A stretch of DNA of 64,000 nucleotides from Halomonas cerina (GCF_014192215.1 NZ_JACHXP010000018.1:1-64000), one strand, 5' to 3'; counted from the stretch's first letter, positions 9,201 to 18,803 are shown. Numbers and translations: made by a program. The notes: a model not told the origin generated them from the letters alone.

Positions 9201-11099
9201 CTATTGCCGTTCGGCCTGAATCCGCTCGATGAAGGCATCCACTGTCATCGTACCCAGATTCTCGCCACTGCGAGTGCGCAGGGCCACCGAGTCGGACTCG
9301 ACTTCCTTATCTCCCACCACCAGGAGATAGGGGACCTTCTGCAACGTATGCTCCCGGATTTTAAAGCCGATCTTCTCGTTCCTCAAGTCCGACTTGACGC
9401 GCAGGCCGACTTTCTGCAACCGCTGCTCCAACGCCATGGCGTAGTCGCGTTGGGCATCGGTGATGGTCATCACCACCGCCTGCTGCGGCGCCAGCCACAA
9501 CGGCATAGCCCCGGCGTAGTGCTCGATGAGGATGCCCAAGAAGCGCTCGAAGGAGCCCAGAATGGCCCGGTGCAGCATCACCGGCGTCTTGCGCACGCCA
9601 TCCTCGTCGACGAACTGGGCTCCCAGCCGCCCCGGCAAGTTGAAATCCAGCTGCAGGGTGCCGCACTGCCAGACTCGGTTCAAGCAGTCACGCAGTGAGA
9701 ACTCGATCTTGGGCCCGTAGAAGGCGCCCTCGCCCGGCTGCAGCTCCCAGTCGAGCCCAGTGGCGTTCAGCGCCGCTTCGAGGCCGGCCTCGGCTCGGTC
9801 CCAGAGGGTCGCCTCGCCCATGAAGCCGTCCGGCCGTGTGGAGAGCTTGAGCTCCACGTCCTCGAAGCCCAGGTCCTTGTAGACCTGGAGCGTGAGGGCG
9901 ATGAAGGCCTCGGCCTCGGACTGGATCTGCTTCTCGGTACAGAAGATGTGGGCGTCGTCCTGGGTGAAGCCACGCACCCGCATCAGGCCGTGCAGCGAGC
10001 CGGAGGGCTCGTTACGATGACAGCTGCCGAACTCGGCCAGGCGCAGCGGCAGGTCCCGGTAGCTCTTCAGTCCCTGGTTGAACACCTGGACGTGGCAGGG
10101 GCAGTTCATCGGCTTGACCGCGTATTCGCGCTTCTCGGACTCGGTGGTGAACATCAGTTCGCTGTAGTGGCCCCAGTGACCCGAGGCCTTCCACAGGGAG
10201 AGGTCCACCACCTGCGGCGTCTTGATCTCCTGATAGCCGTTCTCGATCTGCACGCGGCGCATGTACTGCTCGAGAGCCTGATACAGGGTCCAACCATTGG
10301 GATGCCAGAACACCATGCCCGGCGCCTCCTCCTGGAGGTGGAAGAGGTCCATCTTGCGCGCTAGCTTGCGGTGGTCGCGCTTTTCGGCCTCCTCGAGGCG
10401 CTTGAGGTAGGCCTTGAGCTGCTTCTTGTCGCCCCAGGCGGTGCCGTAGATACGGGTCAGCATCGGCCGGTCGGCATCGCCTCGCCAGTAGGCGCCGGCC
10501 AGCTTGGTCAGCCTGAAGGCCTTGAGATGCCGGGTGTTGGGCACGTGCGGTCCCCGGCACATGTCGGTGTATTCCTGATGGTGATAGAGGCGAATGGTCT
10601 CCCCTTCCGAAATATCACGCACGATCTCCTGCTTGTAGGGTTCGTCGCGATGCAAGAAGGTCAGCATGGCCTGGTCGCGGTCGACATACTCGCGGACGAT
10701 GTCGTATTCCTCGTCGATCAGCTGCTTCATGCGCTTCTCGATGATCTCGAGATCGTCCGGCGTGATCGACTTGCCGAAATCGATGTCATAGTAGAAACCG
10801 TCATCGATCACCGGGCCGATGGCCATCTTGGCCTCGGGGTAGAGCTGCTTGACCGCGTGACCGATCAGGTGGGCGCAGGAATGCCGGATGATCTCGAGCC
10901 CCGCCTCGTCGCGGGCGGTGATGATGGCCACCTCGGCATCATGGTCGATGACGTCCGCGGTATCCACCAGGGTGCCGTCGATCCTGCCGGCCACACAGGC
11001 CTTGGCCAGTCCCGGCCCGATACTCTCGGCCAACTGCATCACGGTAAGGGGTTCGTCGAAGGTTCTCTGGCTGCCGTCAGGCAGGGTCACGATGGGCAT
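9201..11099 (-). CDS. thrS: Threonyl-tRNA synthetase
   Basis: This 632-residue class II synthetase is close to the E. coli length of 642. Domains in order are the N-terminal TGS domain (about 1-62, starting [13 protein letters not shown]), the editing domain with [16 protein letters not shown] (about 72-87) and a later Cys/His editing site, the catalytic core with [10 protein letters not shown] (about 332-341) and motif 2 near [22 protein letters not shown], and the C-terminal anticodon-binding domain ending [12 protein letters not shown]. The start at 11099 follows an AAGGA site and gives the conserved N-terminus. It is the first gene of the operon running to ihfA. Confidence 0.97.
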   Translation of the reverse strand: MPIVTLPDGSQRTFDEPLTVMQLAESIGPGLAKACVAGRIDGTLVDTADVIDHDAEVAIITARDEAGLEIIRHSCAHLIGHAVKQLYPEAKMAIGPVIDDGFYYDIDFGKSITPDDLEIIEKRMKQLIDEEYDIVREYVDRDQAMLTFLHRDEPYKQEIVRDISEGETIRLYHHQEYTDMCRGPHVPNTRHLKAFRLTKLAGAYWRGDADRPMLTRIYGTAWGDKKQLKAYLKRLEEAEKRDHRKLARKMDLFHLQEEAPGMVFWHPNGWTLYQALEQYMRRVQIENGYQEIKTPQVVDLSLWKASGHWGHYSELMFTTESEKREYAVKPMNCPCHVQVFNQGLKSYRDLPLRLAEFGSCHRNEPSGSLHGLMRVRGFTQDDAHIFCTEKQIQSEAEAFIALTLQVYKDLGFEDVELKLSTRPDGFMGEATLWDRAEAGLEAALNATGLDWELQPGEGAFYGPKIEFSLRDCLNRVWQCGTLQLDFNLPGRLGAQFVDEDGVRKTPVMLHRAILGSFERFLGILIEHYAGAMPLWLAPQQAVVMTITDAQRDYAMALEQRLQKVGLRVKSDLRNEKIGFKIREHTLQKVPYLLVVGDKEVESDSVALRTRSGENLGTMTVDAFIERIQAERQ

Positions 11100-11233
11100 G
11101 AAGGGTTCCTTGTGCGCAGTGGTGATCCACACCAAGGATCACATGTCGCCATAAGAATGGTCAGGACGCAAAGCCGCCTAGCCTAGCAGACCCCACCCTT
11201 GGTGCGCCACGCCGCAGGGGTGGCCATGAATAA

Positions 11234-11259
11234 GGAAAGGCGCCGACAGGCGCCTTTCC
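11234..11259 (-). terminator. Terminator downstream of the OmpA-like lipoprotein gene
   Basis: GGAAAGGCGCC pairs with GGCGCCTTTCC around a GACA loop, an 11-bp stem followed by TTATT on the minus strand. A second hairpin of CGCCCCC/GGCGGGGG type lies between it and the stop codon of the OmpA-like gene. Confidence 0.6.
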
Positions 11260-11307
11260 GGGTCGAACCGCCCCCGTCAGGCGGGGGACGGCGAGTTCAG
11301 GGCAGGA

Positions 11308-12120
11308 TCACTCCCACTCGCCGAGTTCCACGCGACGGTTCTGGGCACGGCCCGCATCGGTCTCGTTGCTAGCGATCGGCTGGGACTCGCCATAACCGAT
11401 GGTACGCATGCGCTCCATGTCGATGCCCTGGCCGGCCAGGTAATCAGCGACGGAGTCGGCACGACGCTGGGACAGGTCCTGGTTGTAGGCATCGCTGCCC
11501 ATGGCATCGGTGTGGCCCTCGATGCGCACACGGACGTTCTCGTTGGCACGCAGCTTCTCGGCGACGCCATCGAGGATCTGCTCGGCGCCCATGGTCAGGG
11601 TCGCGGAGTCGAACTCGAAGTTGACGTCACGCAGCACCAGGTCCTCCACGCAGCCCAGGGCATTGACCTCGGCACCGGCCGGCGTCCCCGGACACTGGTC
11701 CTGGTAGTCCGGCACGCCGTCGCCATCGCTGTCCAGCGGGCAGCCCACGGCATCCACGGCAACGCCGGCCGGGGTTCCCGGGCACTGGTCATCGGCATCG
11801 AAGACGCCATCGCCGTCGGTGTCGGTGGGTGCCGGCTCCATGGGCTGCGGCGAGGTGTCGGCACACAGCATGGCCCCGATGGTGGCCCCGGCGGTCGCCC
11901 CGATGGCCGCCCCCTGGTCCTCGTCGGACTCGCTGCTGGTGCCATAGCCGATGCCGCCGCCGATCAGACTGCCGGCCAGGCCACAGACGAAGGGATGCTG
12001 ATACCAGGCATCGGACGAGGCACTGGCGCCCGTGCCGGGTTGAGAGGCGGAACTGGCACAGCCGGAAAGGCCGACCACCAACGCAGAGCCGAGTAACAAG
12101 CCAGTCGTAGATTTTTTCAT
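11308..12120 (-). CDS. OmpA-family outer membrane lipoprotein with calcium-binding-type repeats
   Basis: This 270-residue protein has an N-terminal lipoprotein signal (lipobox GLSGC, acylated Cys at about residue 21). A glycine-rich hydrophobic segment of glycine-zipper type follows (about 47-86). Then come two thrombospondin type-3-like repeats (DTDGDGVFDADDQCPGTPAG and DSDGDGVPDYQDQCPGTPAG, about 99-145). A C-terminal OmpA domain (about 155-270, with IEGHTDAMGSDAYNQDLSQRR) would bind peptidoglycan. It probably anchors the outer membrane to the cell wall. AAGGAG precedes the ATG. It is a single-gene unit with a terminator behind it and a plausible sigma70 promoter upstream. Confidence 0.9.
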   Translation of the reverse strand: MKKSTTGLLLGSALVVGLSGCASSASQPGTGASASSDAWYQHPFVCGLAGSLIGGGIGYGTSSESDEDQGAAIGATAGATIGAMLCADTSPQPMEPAPTDTDGDGVFDADDQCPGTPAGVAVDAVGCPLDSDGDGVPDYQDQCPGTPAGAEVNALGCVEDLVLRDVNFEFDSATLTMGAEQILDGVAEKLRANENVRVRIEGHTDAMGSDAYNQDLSQRRADSVADYLAGQGIDMERMRTIGYGESQPIASNETDAGRAQNRRVELGEWE

Positions 12121-12154
12121 GTAAGACTCCTTCTACACATCATTCCGACGGGAC

Positions 12155-12184
12155 AGTGTAATGGGCTGCCCGCCGACGTGTCCG
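12155..12184 (-). promoter_or_regulatory. Candidate sigma70 promoter of the OmpA-like gene
   Basis: On the minus strand, CGGACA (12184-12179) and TACACT (12160-12155) are separated by 18 bp, giving a 5' untranslated region of about 30 bases. Each box matches consensus at four of six positions. The rest of the gap to 12373 holds no convincing gene; it contains an AGCAC/GTGCT inverted repeat near 12235. Confidence 0.35.
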
Positions 12185-12373
12185 ATGATTGGACCGAGGA
12201 GGGTCGGGTTACGACCCATACTGACCAAAGTAAGCACGTAAGTGCTGACTCGGCCAGCTCCCGGGAACGATGGCCGTCGTATTCGATCATGTTCCGTCCC
12301 CCTACGGTACAGGGCGAAGCTTGCCGGAGACCTCGGGGAGTTGCAATGCACCTCCGGCCTGACGTGGCGGGGA

Positions 12374-12841
12374 TCAGTACGAGCGGTTCAGCCGGTCACG
12401 CCGAAACGCCACCGCGGCAGCCGCTGCCTTCAAAATAGGCTCACGTAGCTCGTCCTCGACGGCCAGGCGTTCACGATCCTCCTGGAAGCGTTCCCGAGGG
12501 CTCAGCGCCTGGCGGGCCGAATGGGTATGCAGGTGACGGGTCCGGCCATGGACCTCACCGAAGGCGGCGAAGTCCGGCCGCTCGATCAGGCGTGGGTCGA
12601 GGATCTCCAGCAACACCTTGCAGCGCCAGGCCCCCTCGGTGATGTCCACCTGCTCCTGCAGCAGGGCCGAGGCCACCAGCTCGAGGTTCTCGAGGCAGTT
12701 ATCGTGGGCACGGCGCCGCTCTTCGTCGCGGAAATCGCGCCGACGCCTGACTTCACGCCACAGGGTGACGGCATAGGCCCCGAGGCCGGCCACGAGGGCC
12801 AAGGCAAGGCCGAGCAGAATCAGCGCGGTGGTAGTGGTCAT
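12374..12841 (-). CDS. DUF2489-type protein with one N-terminal membrane segment
   Basis: This 155-residue protein has one hydrophobic helix (about residues 4-26) followed by a highly charged, Arg/Glu-rich cytoplasmic helical domain. The pattern CLENLELVASALLQEQVDITEGAWRCKVLLEIL matches my recollection of DUF2489 proteins of gammaproteobacteria. Function is unknown. The start at 12841 is chosen because it places the membrane helix at the N-terminus; the open frame continues upstream without similarity. It is transcribed divergently from the DASS transporter gene, with 140 bp between starts. Confidence 0.7.
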   Translation of the reverse strand: MTTTTALILLGLALALVAGLGAYAVTLWREVRRRRDFRDEERRRAHDNCLENLELVASALLQEQVDITEGAWRCKVLLEILDPRLIERPDFAAFGEVHGRTRHLHTHSARQALSPRERFQEDRERLAVEDELREPILKAAAAAVAFRRDRLNRSY

Positions 12842-12981
12842 GGGCAACTTCTCGGCAAGCGTCGAATGGACACCGTATTCTATACTCCCCAAGGGATACG
12901 CCCCAAACCCTTGACTGCCATGTGCTTGCCCACCGCCTGACGAGCAGGCCTCGGTCATGGCCGTGCCCCCAGGAAAGCCTT

Positions 12982-14433
12982 ATGTCGACAGGAAGTACCG
13001 ACCCGGCGCCGACCCCGTCCCAAGCCAGCCAGATCGGCCTCTGGTTGGGCCCCCTGTGGCTCGTGACCTGCCTGCTCGCTCCCGCTCCCGCCGGAATGCC
13101 CGATGCCGCCTGGGCCTGTGTCGGCTTGGCCCTGCTGATGGCCACCTGGTGGTCCACCGAAGCGATCCCGATTCCCGCCACTGCCCTGCTGCCCCTCGCG
13201 CTGGTGCCGGCCCTGGGGATCGGCGGCATGAACGAGACGGCTGCCAGCTACGCCAACCCCATCATTTACCTGTTCCTCGGCGGGTTCCTGCTGGGCATCG
13301 CCATGCAGCGCTGGAACCTGCATCGGCGTATCGCCCTGCTGGTCCTGCGCGTGGTCGGGCAGCAACCCAGGCGGCAGATCGGCGGCTTCATGATCGCCAC
13401 CGGCTTTCTGAGCATGTGGGTCTCCAACACCGCCACGGCGATCATGATGTTGCCCATCGGCATGTCGGTAATCAGCCTGCTCGAGGGAAGCGACCCCACG
13501 GAGCTCAAGCGCTACGCCACGGCCCTGCTGCTGGCCATCGCCTATTCGGCCAGCATCGGCGGCATCGCCACGCTGATCGGCACACCGCCCAATGCGCTGC
13601 TCGCCGGCTACCTGGCTGACAGTCGCGGTATCGATCTAGGGTTCGCCCAGTGGATGCTGATTGGCTTGCCGATCAGCATGGTGATGATGGCCGGCGCCTG
13701 GTGGTGGCTGACCCGTCGCGGATTTGCCCTCGCATCGGGCGAGGACAGCACCACCCTGATCCAAAACGAGCTGGCGACGCTCGGCCCCACCAGCACCGCC
13801 GAGCGTCGCGTCGGGACCATCTTCCTGCTCGCGGCACTCGCCTGGGTGATCCGGCCCCTGCTCAACGACGCCGGTCTCGACTGGCTCTCCGATACCGGGA
13901 TTGCCATCACCGCCGGCATCGCCCTGTTTCTGGTGCCTGCCGGTCGCGCGCCCGGCGAGCGCCTGATCGACTGGGACGACGCCCGTGAGCTGCCCTGGGG
14001 CATTCTGCTGCTGTTCGGTGGCGGCCTGGCGCTGGCCGGCGCCATCAGCCGCTCCGGACTGGCCGAATGGATCGCCGAGCAGCTCGGCGTGTTCAGCGTC
14101 TTCCCGCTTCTGGCGCTGATCGCCATGGTGGTACTGGTGATCATCTTCCTGACCGAAGTGACGTCCAACACCGCCACCGCCGCGGCCTTCCTGCCGCTGC
14201 TGGGCGCGCTGGCCCTGTCCCTGGACATCTCCCCGCTGCTGATCACGGTGCCGGCGGCGATCGCGGCGAGCTGTGCCTTCATGATGCCGGTCGCCACCCC
14301 GCCCAACGCCATCGTCTTCGCTACCGGACACCTGAAGATCCAGTCGATGATCCGCGCCGGGTTCGCCCTCAACTTGCTCGGTACGGGAGTAGTCTCACTG
14401 CTCGGCTATTCCCTGCTGTTGCTGCTCTGGTGA
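12982..14433 (+). CDS. DASS-family sodium:dicarboxylate/anion symporter (SLC13-like)
   Basis: This 483-residue inner-membrane transporter has about 11-12 hydrophobic helices. The family hallmark is two inverted repeats, each with an SNT motif: SNTATAIMMLP (about 154-164) and SNTATAAAFLP (about 393-403). Each repeat is followed by a proline-rich loop, IGTPPNALL and VATPPNAIV. In VcINDY-type carriers these motifs bind sodium and substrate. Likely substrates are C4-dicarboxylates, sulfate or related anions; the sequence does not decide between them. The start at 12982 has an AGGAAA site and removes a non-hydrophobic upstream extension. It is a single gene convergent with cyoE. Confidence 0.88.
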   Translation: MSTGSTDPAPTPSQASQIGLWLGPLWLVTCLLAPAPAGMPDAAWACVGLALLMATWWSTEAIPIPATALLPLALVPALGIGGMNETAASYANPIIYLFLGGFLLGIAMQRWNLHRRIALLVLRVVGQQPRRQIGGFMIATGFLSMWVSNTATAIMMLPIGMSVISLLEGSDPTELKRYATALLLAIAYSASIGGIATLIGTPPNALLAGYLADSRGIDLGFAQWMLIGLPISMVMMAGAWWWLTRRGFALASGEDSTTLIQNELATLGPTSTAERRVGTIFLLAALAWVIRPLLNDAGLDWLSDTGIAITAGIALFLVPAGRAPGERLIDWDDARELPWGILLLFGGGLALAGAISRSGLAEWIAEQLGVFSVFPLLALIAMVVLVIIFLTEVTSNTATAAAFLPLLGALALSLDISPLLITVPAAIAASCAFMMPVATPPNAIVFATGHLKIQSMIRAGFALNLLGTGVVSLLGYSLLLLLW

Positions 14434-14484
14434 TTTGGCCATGGAGGGCGGGCCCGCATGTGACGCGTCGGGGCTCGATCATCA

Positions 14485-15399
14485 TTACACCAGCCAGAGG
14501 CCGGCATGGTGGTCGAGGAGCAGGACGCCGAACACGCCGAGGATATAACGGATCGAGAACCAGAAGGCGGCCAGCGGGGCCTTGGGATCGTGACCTCGCC
14601 AGACCTTCCAGTTCCAGGTCATGAAGCGCAGGTTGAGCGCCATGACCCCTGCCAGGTAAACCGCCCCACTCATGCCGATGGCGAACGGCAGCAAGGTGGC
14701 CGCTACGGTGAGCCAACCATAGAGCCACACCTGCAGGCGCGTGAATGCCTCGCCATGGGTCACCGGCAGCATGGGCACGCCGGCCCGGGCATATTCGGCC
14801 CGCTTGTGGATCGCCAGCGCCCAGAAGTGCGGCGGCGTCCAGGCAAAGACGATCAACATCAGCAGCAGCGGTTCCGGCCCCAGCTGGCCGGTCATCGCCG
14901 TCCAGCCCAGCAGCGGCGGCGCCGCCCCGGCCACCCCACCGATGACGATGTTCTGGGGCGTGGCGCGCTTGAGAAAGGTGGTATAGACCAGCGCATAGCC
15001 GATCAGCGACCCCAGGGTCAACCAGGCCGTGAGTGCATTGACCTGCCAGTGCAGAAGGCCGATCCCCGCGACCGACAGCAGGGTGGCCCAGGCCAGCGCG
15101 AGCGACGCCGGCATGCGCCGGGATGCCAGGGGACGCCGCGCGGTCCTGATCATCATGGCATCCAGGCGGCGGTCCACCACATGGTTGAAGGCCGCCGCCC
15201 CGCTAGCCGCCAGGCCGATGCCGACCAGCCCCAAGACCACCGCCCCCGGTGCCGGTGTCACCGGCGCCAGCAGCATCCCCACCAGGGTGCAAACCAGCAT
15301 CACCACCACCACCCGCGGCTTGCACAGGGTCAGCAGGTCACGCCAGCTCCAGCCCGTGGTGTCATCGGTGCAGCGCTCCATCATCACGGACTCAGACAT
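14485..15399 (-). CDS. cyoE: Protoheme IX farnesyltransferase (heme O synthase)
   Basis: This 304-residue UbiA-superfamily prenyltransferase has about nine membrane helices. It transfers farnesyl from farnesyl diphosphate to heme B, making heme O for the oxidase. The Asp-rich motif NHVVDRRLDAMMIRTARRPL (about 72-91) and the second conserved loop FAWTPPHFWALAIHKRAEY (about 186-204) hold the diphosphate/magnesium and heme-binding residues. Its start overlaps the end of ctaA by 8 bp and follows GAGGAG, so the two heme-modifying enzymes are coupled. It is the last gene of the caa3 oxidase operon. Confidence 0.95.
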   Translation of the reverse strand: MSESVMMERCTDDTTGWSWRDLLTLCKPRVVVVMLVCTLVGMLLAPVTPAPGAVVLGLVGIGLAASGAAAFNHVVDRRLDAMMIRTARRPLASRRMPASLALAWATLLSVAGIGLLHWQVNALTAWLTLGSLIGYALVYTTFLKRATPQNIVIGGVAGAAPPLLGWTAMTGQLGPEPLLLMLIVFAWTPPHFWALAIHKRAEYARAGVPMLPVTHGEAFTRLQVWLYGWLTVAATLLPFAIGMSGAVYLAGVMALNLRFMTWNWKVWRGHDPKAPLAAFWFSIRYILGVFGVLLLDHHAGLWLV

Positions 15400-16453
15400 G
15401 GCCCCACTCCTCTGTCGTTACGTGTCTCGACCCGCCGACCGGTGCCGTCGAGATGCGCCAGTGCCAGCTGGCCAGGGTGGCCGCCGCGACCAACCCAGCA
15501 GCGCCCGCCGTATGCAGCAAGGCGAGCCACAAGGGTAGCCATAGCAACACGTTGGCGATGCCTAGCCCCAGCTGAACACCATAGACCCCGACCAGCAGCC
15601 CCAGCCAGGGGCGCAGGGCAGGCTCTCTCCGGTAGCGAATGGCCAGCGCCAGCAGGCCGAGCCCCAGCGCCAGGGCCCCCAGCCGATGGGCCAGATGGAT
15701 GGCGGTGCGGGCCTCGGCATGGAGCTGGCCATGCAGGTAGTTGGGCCCCACCGTCTGGCCCAGATTGAACCCCTCGGACCAATCCACGGCCGGCCACCAT
15801 TGCCCATTGCAGGCCGGTATGCCCTGACAGGCCAGGCCGGCGTAGTTGCTCGAGGTCCAGCCTCCCAGCGCCAGCTGCAGTAGCAGGAGGCCGAGTACCA
15901 GGCCCCAGAGGGGCGACCAGCGACGCACCGGAACGGAGCGCGCCGCTCCCATCGCGACCCGTCGCAGGCGCAGATGCAGCCACAGGAAGAGCACCATCAC
16001 GCCAAGCCCCCCCAGCAGGTGGAGGGTCACCACCTGGGGCCAGAGCTTGAGGGTGACTGTGAAGGCCCCGAAGGCCCCCTGCAGCAGGATCATCACGAGC
16101 AGGGCGAGACTGAGCCCCCAGGGATAATCGCGCCGGTGCCGCAGGGACCAGCCCAGCAGCAGTACCACGATCACCAGCAGGCCAAGGCTCGTGGCGAGGT
16201 AACGGTGGAGCATCTCCATCCAGGCCTTGGCCGCCTCGAGCGGCGTATCCGGGGAGTGCATCAGGGCACTGGCCGCATCCGGCACCAGCAGGGCGCCATA
16301 ACAGCCGGGCCAGTCCGGGCAGCCCAGCCCGGCATCCACCAGGCGGGTCCAGGCACCGACCAGCACCACCGTGGCGGTGAACAGCGTGCCCGCCAGGCTC
16401 AGACCGACCAGCCACGTCAGGCGTCGCCTCCCCACCCTGCTCGCTTGCATCAT
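15392..16453 (-). CDS. ctaA: Heme A synthase
   Basis: This 353-residue eight-helix membrane protein (COX15/CtaA family) oxidises the C8 methyl of heme O to a formyl group, giving heme A. Visible features are the N-terminal repeat with TRLVDAGLGCPDWPGCYG (about 36-53, a Cys pair in the extracytoplasmic loop), heme-ligand histidines in MLHRYLATSLG and VTLHLLGGLG, the second-half loop YAGLACQGIPACNG (second Cys pair), and TAIHLAHRLGAL and LALLHTAGAAG. AGGAGG precedes the ATG. It sits between the SCO-like gene and cyoE. Confidence 0.95.
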   Translation of the reverse strand: MMQASRVGRRRLTWLVGLSLAGTLFTATVVLVGAWTRLVDAGLGCPDWPGCYGALLVPDAASALMHSPDTPLEAAKAWMEMLHRYLATSLGLLVIVVLLLGWSLRHRRDYPWGLSLALLVMILLQGAFGAFTVTLKLWPQVVTLHLLGGLGVMVLFLWLHLRLRRVAMGAARSVPVRRWSPLWGLVLGLLLLQLALGGWTSSNYAGLACQGIPACNGQWWPAVDWSEGFNLGQTVGPNYLHGQLHAEARTAIHLAHRLGALALGLGLLALAIRYRREPALRPWLGLLVGVYGVQLGLGIANVLLWLPLWLALLHTAGAAGLVAAATLASWHWRISTAPVGGSRHVTTEEWGHV

Positions 16454-16470
16454 CGGCGAAACCTCCTGTT

Positions 16471-17013
16471 TCAGGCCTCCTCATGCTGCTGTGCCACCGG
16501 CGGCGTCGGATTCATGCGCAGCAATTGCTCGATATCGTCCAGCACGTCCTCGGCCGCCACGTCGGCCGAATACTCCAGCACCGCCCGCCCCTCGGGATCG
16601 ATGACCCAAAGGCCTCCCGGGCGCCGCCAGTCGGGCGGGGCCGACGAGGTCCAGCGGGCGACCGCCTCGCCGGGAAGTACCGGCGCCTCCCCGCCGAACC
16701 GCAGGCGACTGAATCGATGCGCCTCGCGCCCCAGGGCCCGATGTACCCGCCACCACTGATCGGCACGCACCGCACACTCCATCGTACAATCGAAGACCAG
16801 CAGCCAGTCGTCTGACCCGTCCTTCTCGATGCCCTCGGCCGGCCAACGTGACAGGTCCGGCACCGCCGGATGCAGGGTCCCGTGGGCCGTTCTCCCCTCC
16901 GGCACCCCTACCCGCCATTCCACCATGCCCCAGGCCACGGCGACGGGTAGACCGAAGACCGCGAACAGGGCGCCCAGCTTGAGCCGCTGTGCGGCGTCAC
17001 GAGACAGTGTCAT
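16471..17013 (-). CDS. SCO-like thioredoxin-fold oxidase assembly protein
   Basis: This 180-residue protein has one N-terminal membrane anchor (about 8-28, LKLGALFAVFGLPVAVAWGM) and a periplasmic domain. The domain contains FDCTMECAVRADQWW (about 82-96), whose CxxxC spacing matches the copper-binding cysteines of SCO proteins. It later has the thioredoxin-like line GLWVIDPEGRAVLEYS. SCO proteins deliver copper to, or reduce, the CuA site of cytochrome oxidase subunit II. The distal SCO histidine is not obvious here, so it may be a degenerate or redox-only variant. The start at 17013 overlaps the SURF1 stop (ATGA), and this start keeps the anchor at the N-terminus. Confidence 0.7.
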   Translation of the reverse strand: MTLSRDAAQRLKLGALFAVFGLPVAVAWGMVEWRVGVPEGRTAHGTLHPAVPDLSRWPAEGIEKDGSDDWLLVFDCTMECAVRADQWWRVHRALGREAHRFSRLRFGGEAPVLPGEAVARWTSSAPPDWRRPGGLWVIDPEGRAVLEYSADVAAEDVLDDIEQLLRMNPTPPVAQQHEEA

Positions 17014-17681
17014 GGGGACTCCTTGGTCGAATGGGGCGGCGAGCAATGCTCCCGGGCCAGACGCCGCCCGCCGATGATCATCACCACCAGCGCCGCCAAC
17101 GCCAGCCCCCACCACTGGACGGCATAGGCGAGGTGGCGCTCGGGCGGCATCACGCTAGGCACCCACCAGGCGGGGAGCCGGCCCGGCCCCTGCGCCAGAT
17201 GCAGCCAGCCGCCGTGGGCAAACGTCAGGTCCCAGGCCGCCAGGTCGATCCGTTGCAGGCGAGTCCCCTCCCGGTTGGGACCGAAGACGGGCGCCGACGC
17301 ACCGGCCGCCTGCCACTGCCCCTCGATGTGAACTCGACCGGAAGGTGTTGTCACGGATGGCGGCGCGCGGCTCGGCCCTGTCTCCAGGAAGCCCCGCTCG
17401 ACCAGCCAGACACGGCCGTCGGGCCCCCGCAGCGGGGTCAGCACGGCCACCCCCAGCCGCCCTTCCCAGGTTCGGTTGTCGAGGAACAGGGTGCGCTCGG
17501 CCAGGTACTCTCCCTCGAGGGTCAGGCGTGTGCCATCGGGCGGCACGGATACCGGCGACGTCAGGCGGGGCGCCTGGGCGAGCTGGACCAGGTACTCGCG
17601 CTTGCCGGCGGCCCGTTCCCACTGCCATAGTCCTAGTCCCAGTCCCAGTACCACCAGGCCGGTCCAGAACCCGTACCACAT
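17010..17681 (-). CDS. SURF1-family cytochrome oxidase assembly protein
   Basis: This 223-residue protein has the SURF1 layout: an N-terminal membrane helix (about 6-24), a periplasmic domain, and a C-terminal membrane helix (about 190-208). Conserved motifs include LGLWQWERAAGKR, TLEGEYLAERTLFLDNR, GVAVLTPLRGPDGRVWLVERGF and HLAYAVQWWGLALAAL. SURF1 helps insert heme A into subunit I. The start at 17681 is chosen because longer versions would run into the divergent DUF2909 gene and add non-homologous sequence. An in-frame ATG at 17741 is less likely. Confidence 0.88.
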   Translation of the reverse strand: MWYGFWTGLVVLGLGLGLWQWERAAGKREYLVQLAQAPRLTSPVSVPPDGTRLTLEGEYLAERTLFLDNRTWEGRLGVAVLTPLRGPDGRVWLVERGFLETGPSRAPPSVTTPSGRVHIEGQWQAAGASAPVFGPNREGTRLQRIDLAAWDLTFAHGGWLHLAQGPGRLPAWWVPSVMPPERHLAYAVQWWGLALAALVVMIIGGRRLAREHCSPPHSTKESP

Positions 17682-17739
17682 CACGCTGCGCCACCTACCG
17701 GACCTTGCCTTGAAGAATGTCTGCCTCACGGAGCCTCGC

Positions 17740-17934
17740 ATGTTGCTCAAGATCCTGATCGCCTGTGTCTTCCTGGCCATGGTAACCAGCCTGGCCGCCG
17801 GTGCCGGCTTTTTGATCAAGGATGGCGGCCGCTCGCGCCGCGTCCTCATCTCGCTCAAGCTGCGCGTGGGCCTGGCGGCGCTGCTGATGGCCCTGCTGGT
17901 CTACGGCTTCTATATCGGCAACCTCGGCACCTAA
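17740..17934 (+). CDS. DUF2909 twin-transmembrane small protein
   Basis: This 64-residue protein has two membrane helices (about 2-24 and 43-60) joined by a basic loop KDGGRSRRVLISLKLRV. This is the usual DUF2909 pattern in oxidase loci of Pseudomonas and Halomonas relatives. It is encoded on the opposite strand to its neighbours, with its stop 5 bp from the ctaE stop. Function is unknown; its constant position suggests a role in oxidase assembly or stability, which is inference. The ATG at 17740 is chosen because it begins the first helix. Confidence 0.8.
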   Translation: MLLKILIACVFLAMVTSLAAGAGFLIKDGGRSRRVLISLKLRVGLAALLMALLVYGFYIGNLGT

Positions 17935-17939
17935 GCTGG

Positions 17940-18803
17940 TCAGAAGACATAGACGAAGAGGAACAGCCCGATCCATACCGCGTCCACGAAGTGCCAGTAC
18001 CAGGCCGCCGCTTCGAAGCCGAAGTGGTCGTTCGCGGAGAAATGCCCCCGCAGCACCCGACCCAGGATCGCAATCAGGATGATGGTGCCGATGATCACGT
18101 GCAGGCCGTGGAATCCGGTCAACAGGAAGAAGGTGGCGCCATAGATCCCCGCCTGCAGGGTGATACCGTAGTGGGTATAGGCCTCGTAGTACTCGAAGCC
18201 CTGGATAGTGATAAAGACCAGCCCCAGCAGTACCGTACCGGTCAGCCAGTGACGGACGGTGCCACGATAGCCTTCCTTCAAGCCCTCGTGAGCCACCGTC
18301 AGGGTGATGCTCGAACTGACCAGGATCAGGGTGTTGACCAGCGGCAGGTGCCAGGGACTGAAGGTCTCCTTCGGGCCCTGGATCTCGCTGCCGGGGGGAT
18401 TCATCAGCGGCCAGGAAGCCGTGAAGTCCGGCCACAGCAGCGCCGTCACCCCCTTGGCCCCCTCCCCGTCGAGCCACGGCAGCGCGAAGGTCCGTACGTA
18501 GAAGAGCGTCCCGAAGAAGGCGGCGAAGAACATCACTTCCGAGAAGATGAACCACCCCATCCCCCAACGGAAGGAGCGATCCATCTGGTCATTATAGAGT
18601 CCCCGGCGGGATTCACGAATGACGTCCCGGAACCACAACGTCATGACCACCAGGATCCCCACCAGGCCGATGACCATCACCGGCGTGCCGGCCACCCCGT
18701 ATACCAGCACCGTACCGGCGCCGACCATCATCGCCCCCAGCGCGAGCGATCCGAGGATCGGCCACTTGCTGCTGGCGGGCACGTAGTAGCTGCCACCGCT
18801 CAT
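17940..18803 (-). CDS. ctaE: Cytochrome c oxidase subunit III
   Basis: This 287-residue seven-helix subunit carries family motifs: FIFSEVMFFAAFFGTLFYVR (about 86-105), LLVN-type NTLILVSSSITLTVAHEGLK, GFEYYEAYTHYGITLQAGIYG, FFLLTGFHGLHVIIGTI, and a terminal AAWYWHFVDAVWIGLFLFVYVF. Subunit III stabilises the proton-pumping core. The start at 18803 overlaps the ctaG stop by four bases (ATGA), indicating translational coupling. It is convergent with the DUF2909 gene. Confidence 0.96.
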   Translation of the reverse strand: MSGGSYYVPASSKWPILGSLALGAMMVGAGTVLVYGVAGTPVMVIGLVGILVVMTLWFRDVIRESRRGLYNDQMDRSFRWGMGWFIFSEVMFFAAFFGTLFYVRTFALPWLDGEGAKGVTALLWPDFTASWPLMNPPGSEIQGPKETFSPWHLPLVNTLILVSSSITLTVAHEGLKEGYRGTVRHWLTGTVLLGLVFITIQGFEYYEAYTHYGITLQAGIYGATFFLLTGFHGLHVIIGTIILIAILGRVLRGHFSANDHFGFEAAAWYWHFVDAVWIGLFLFVYVF

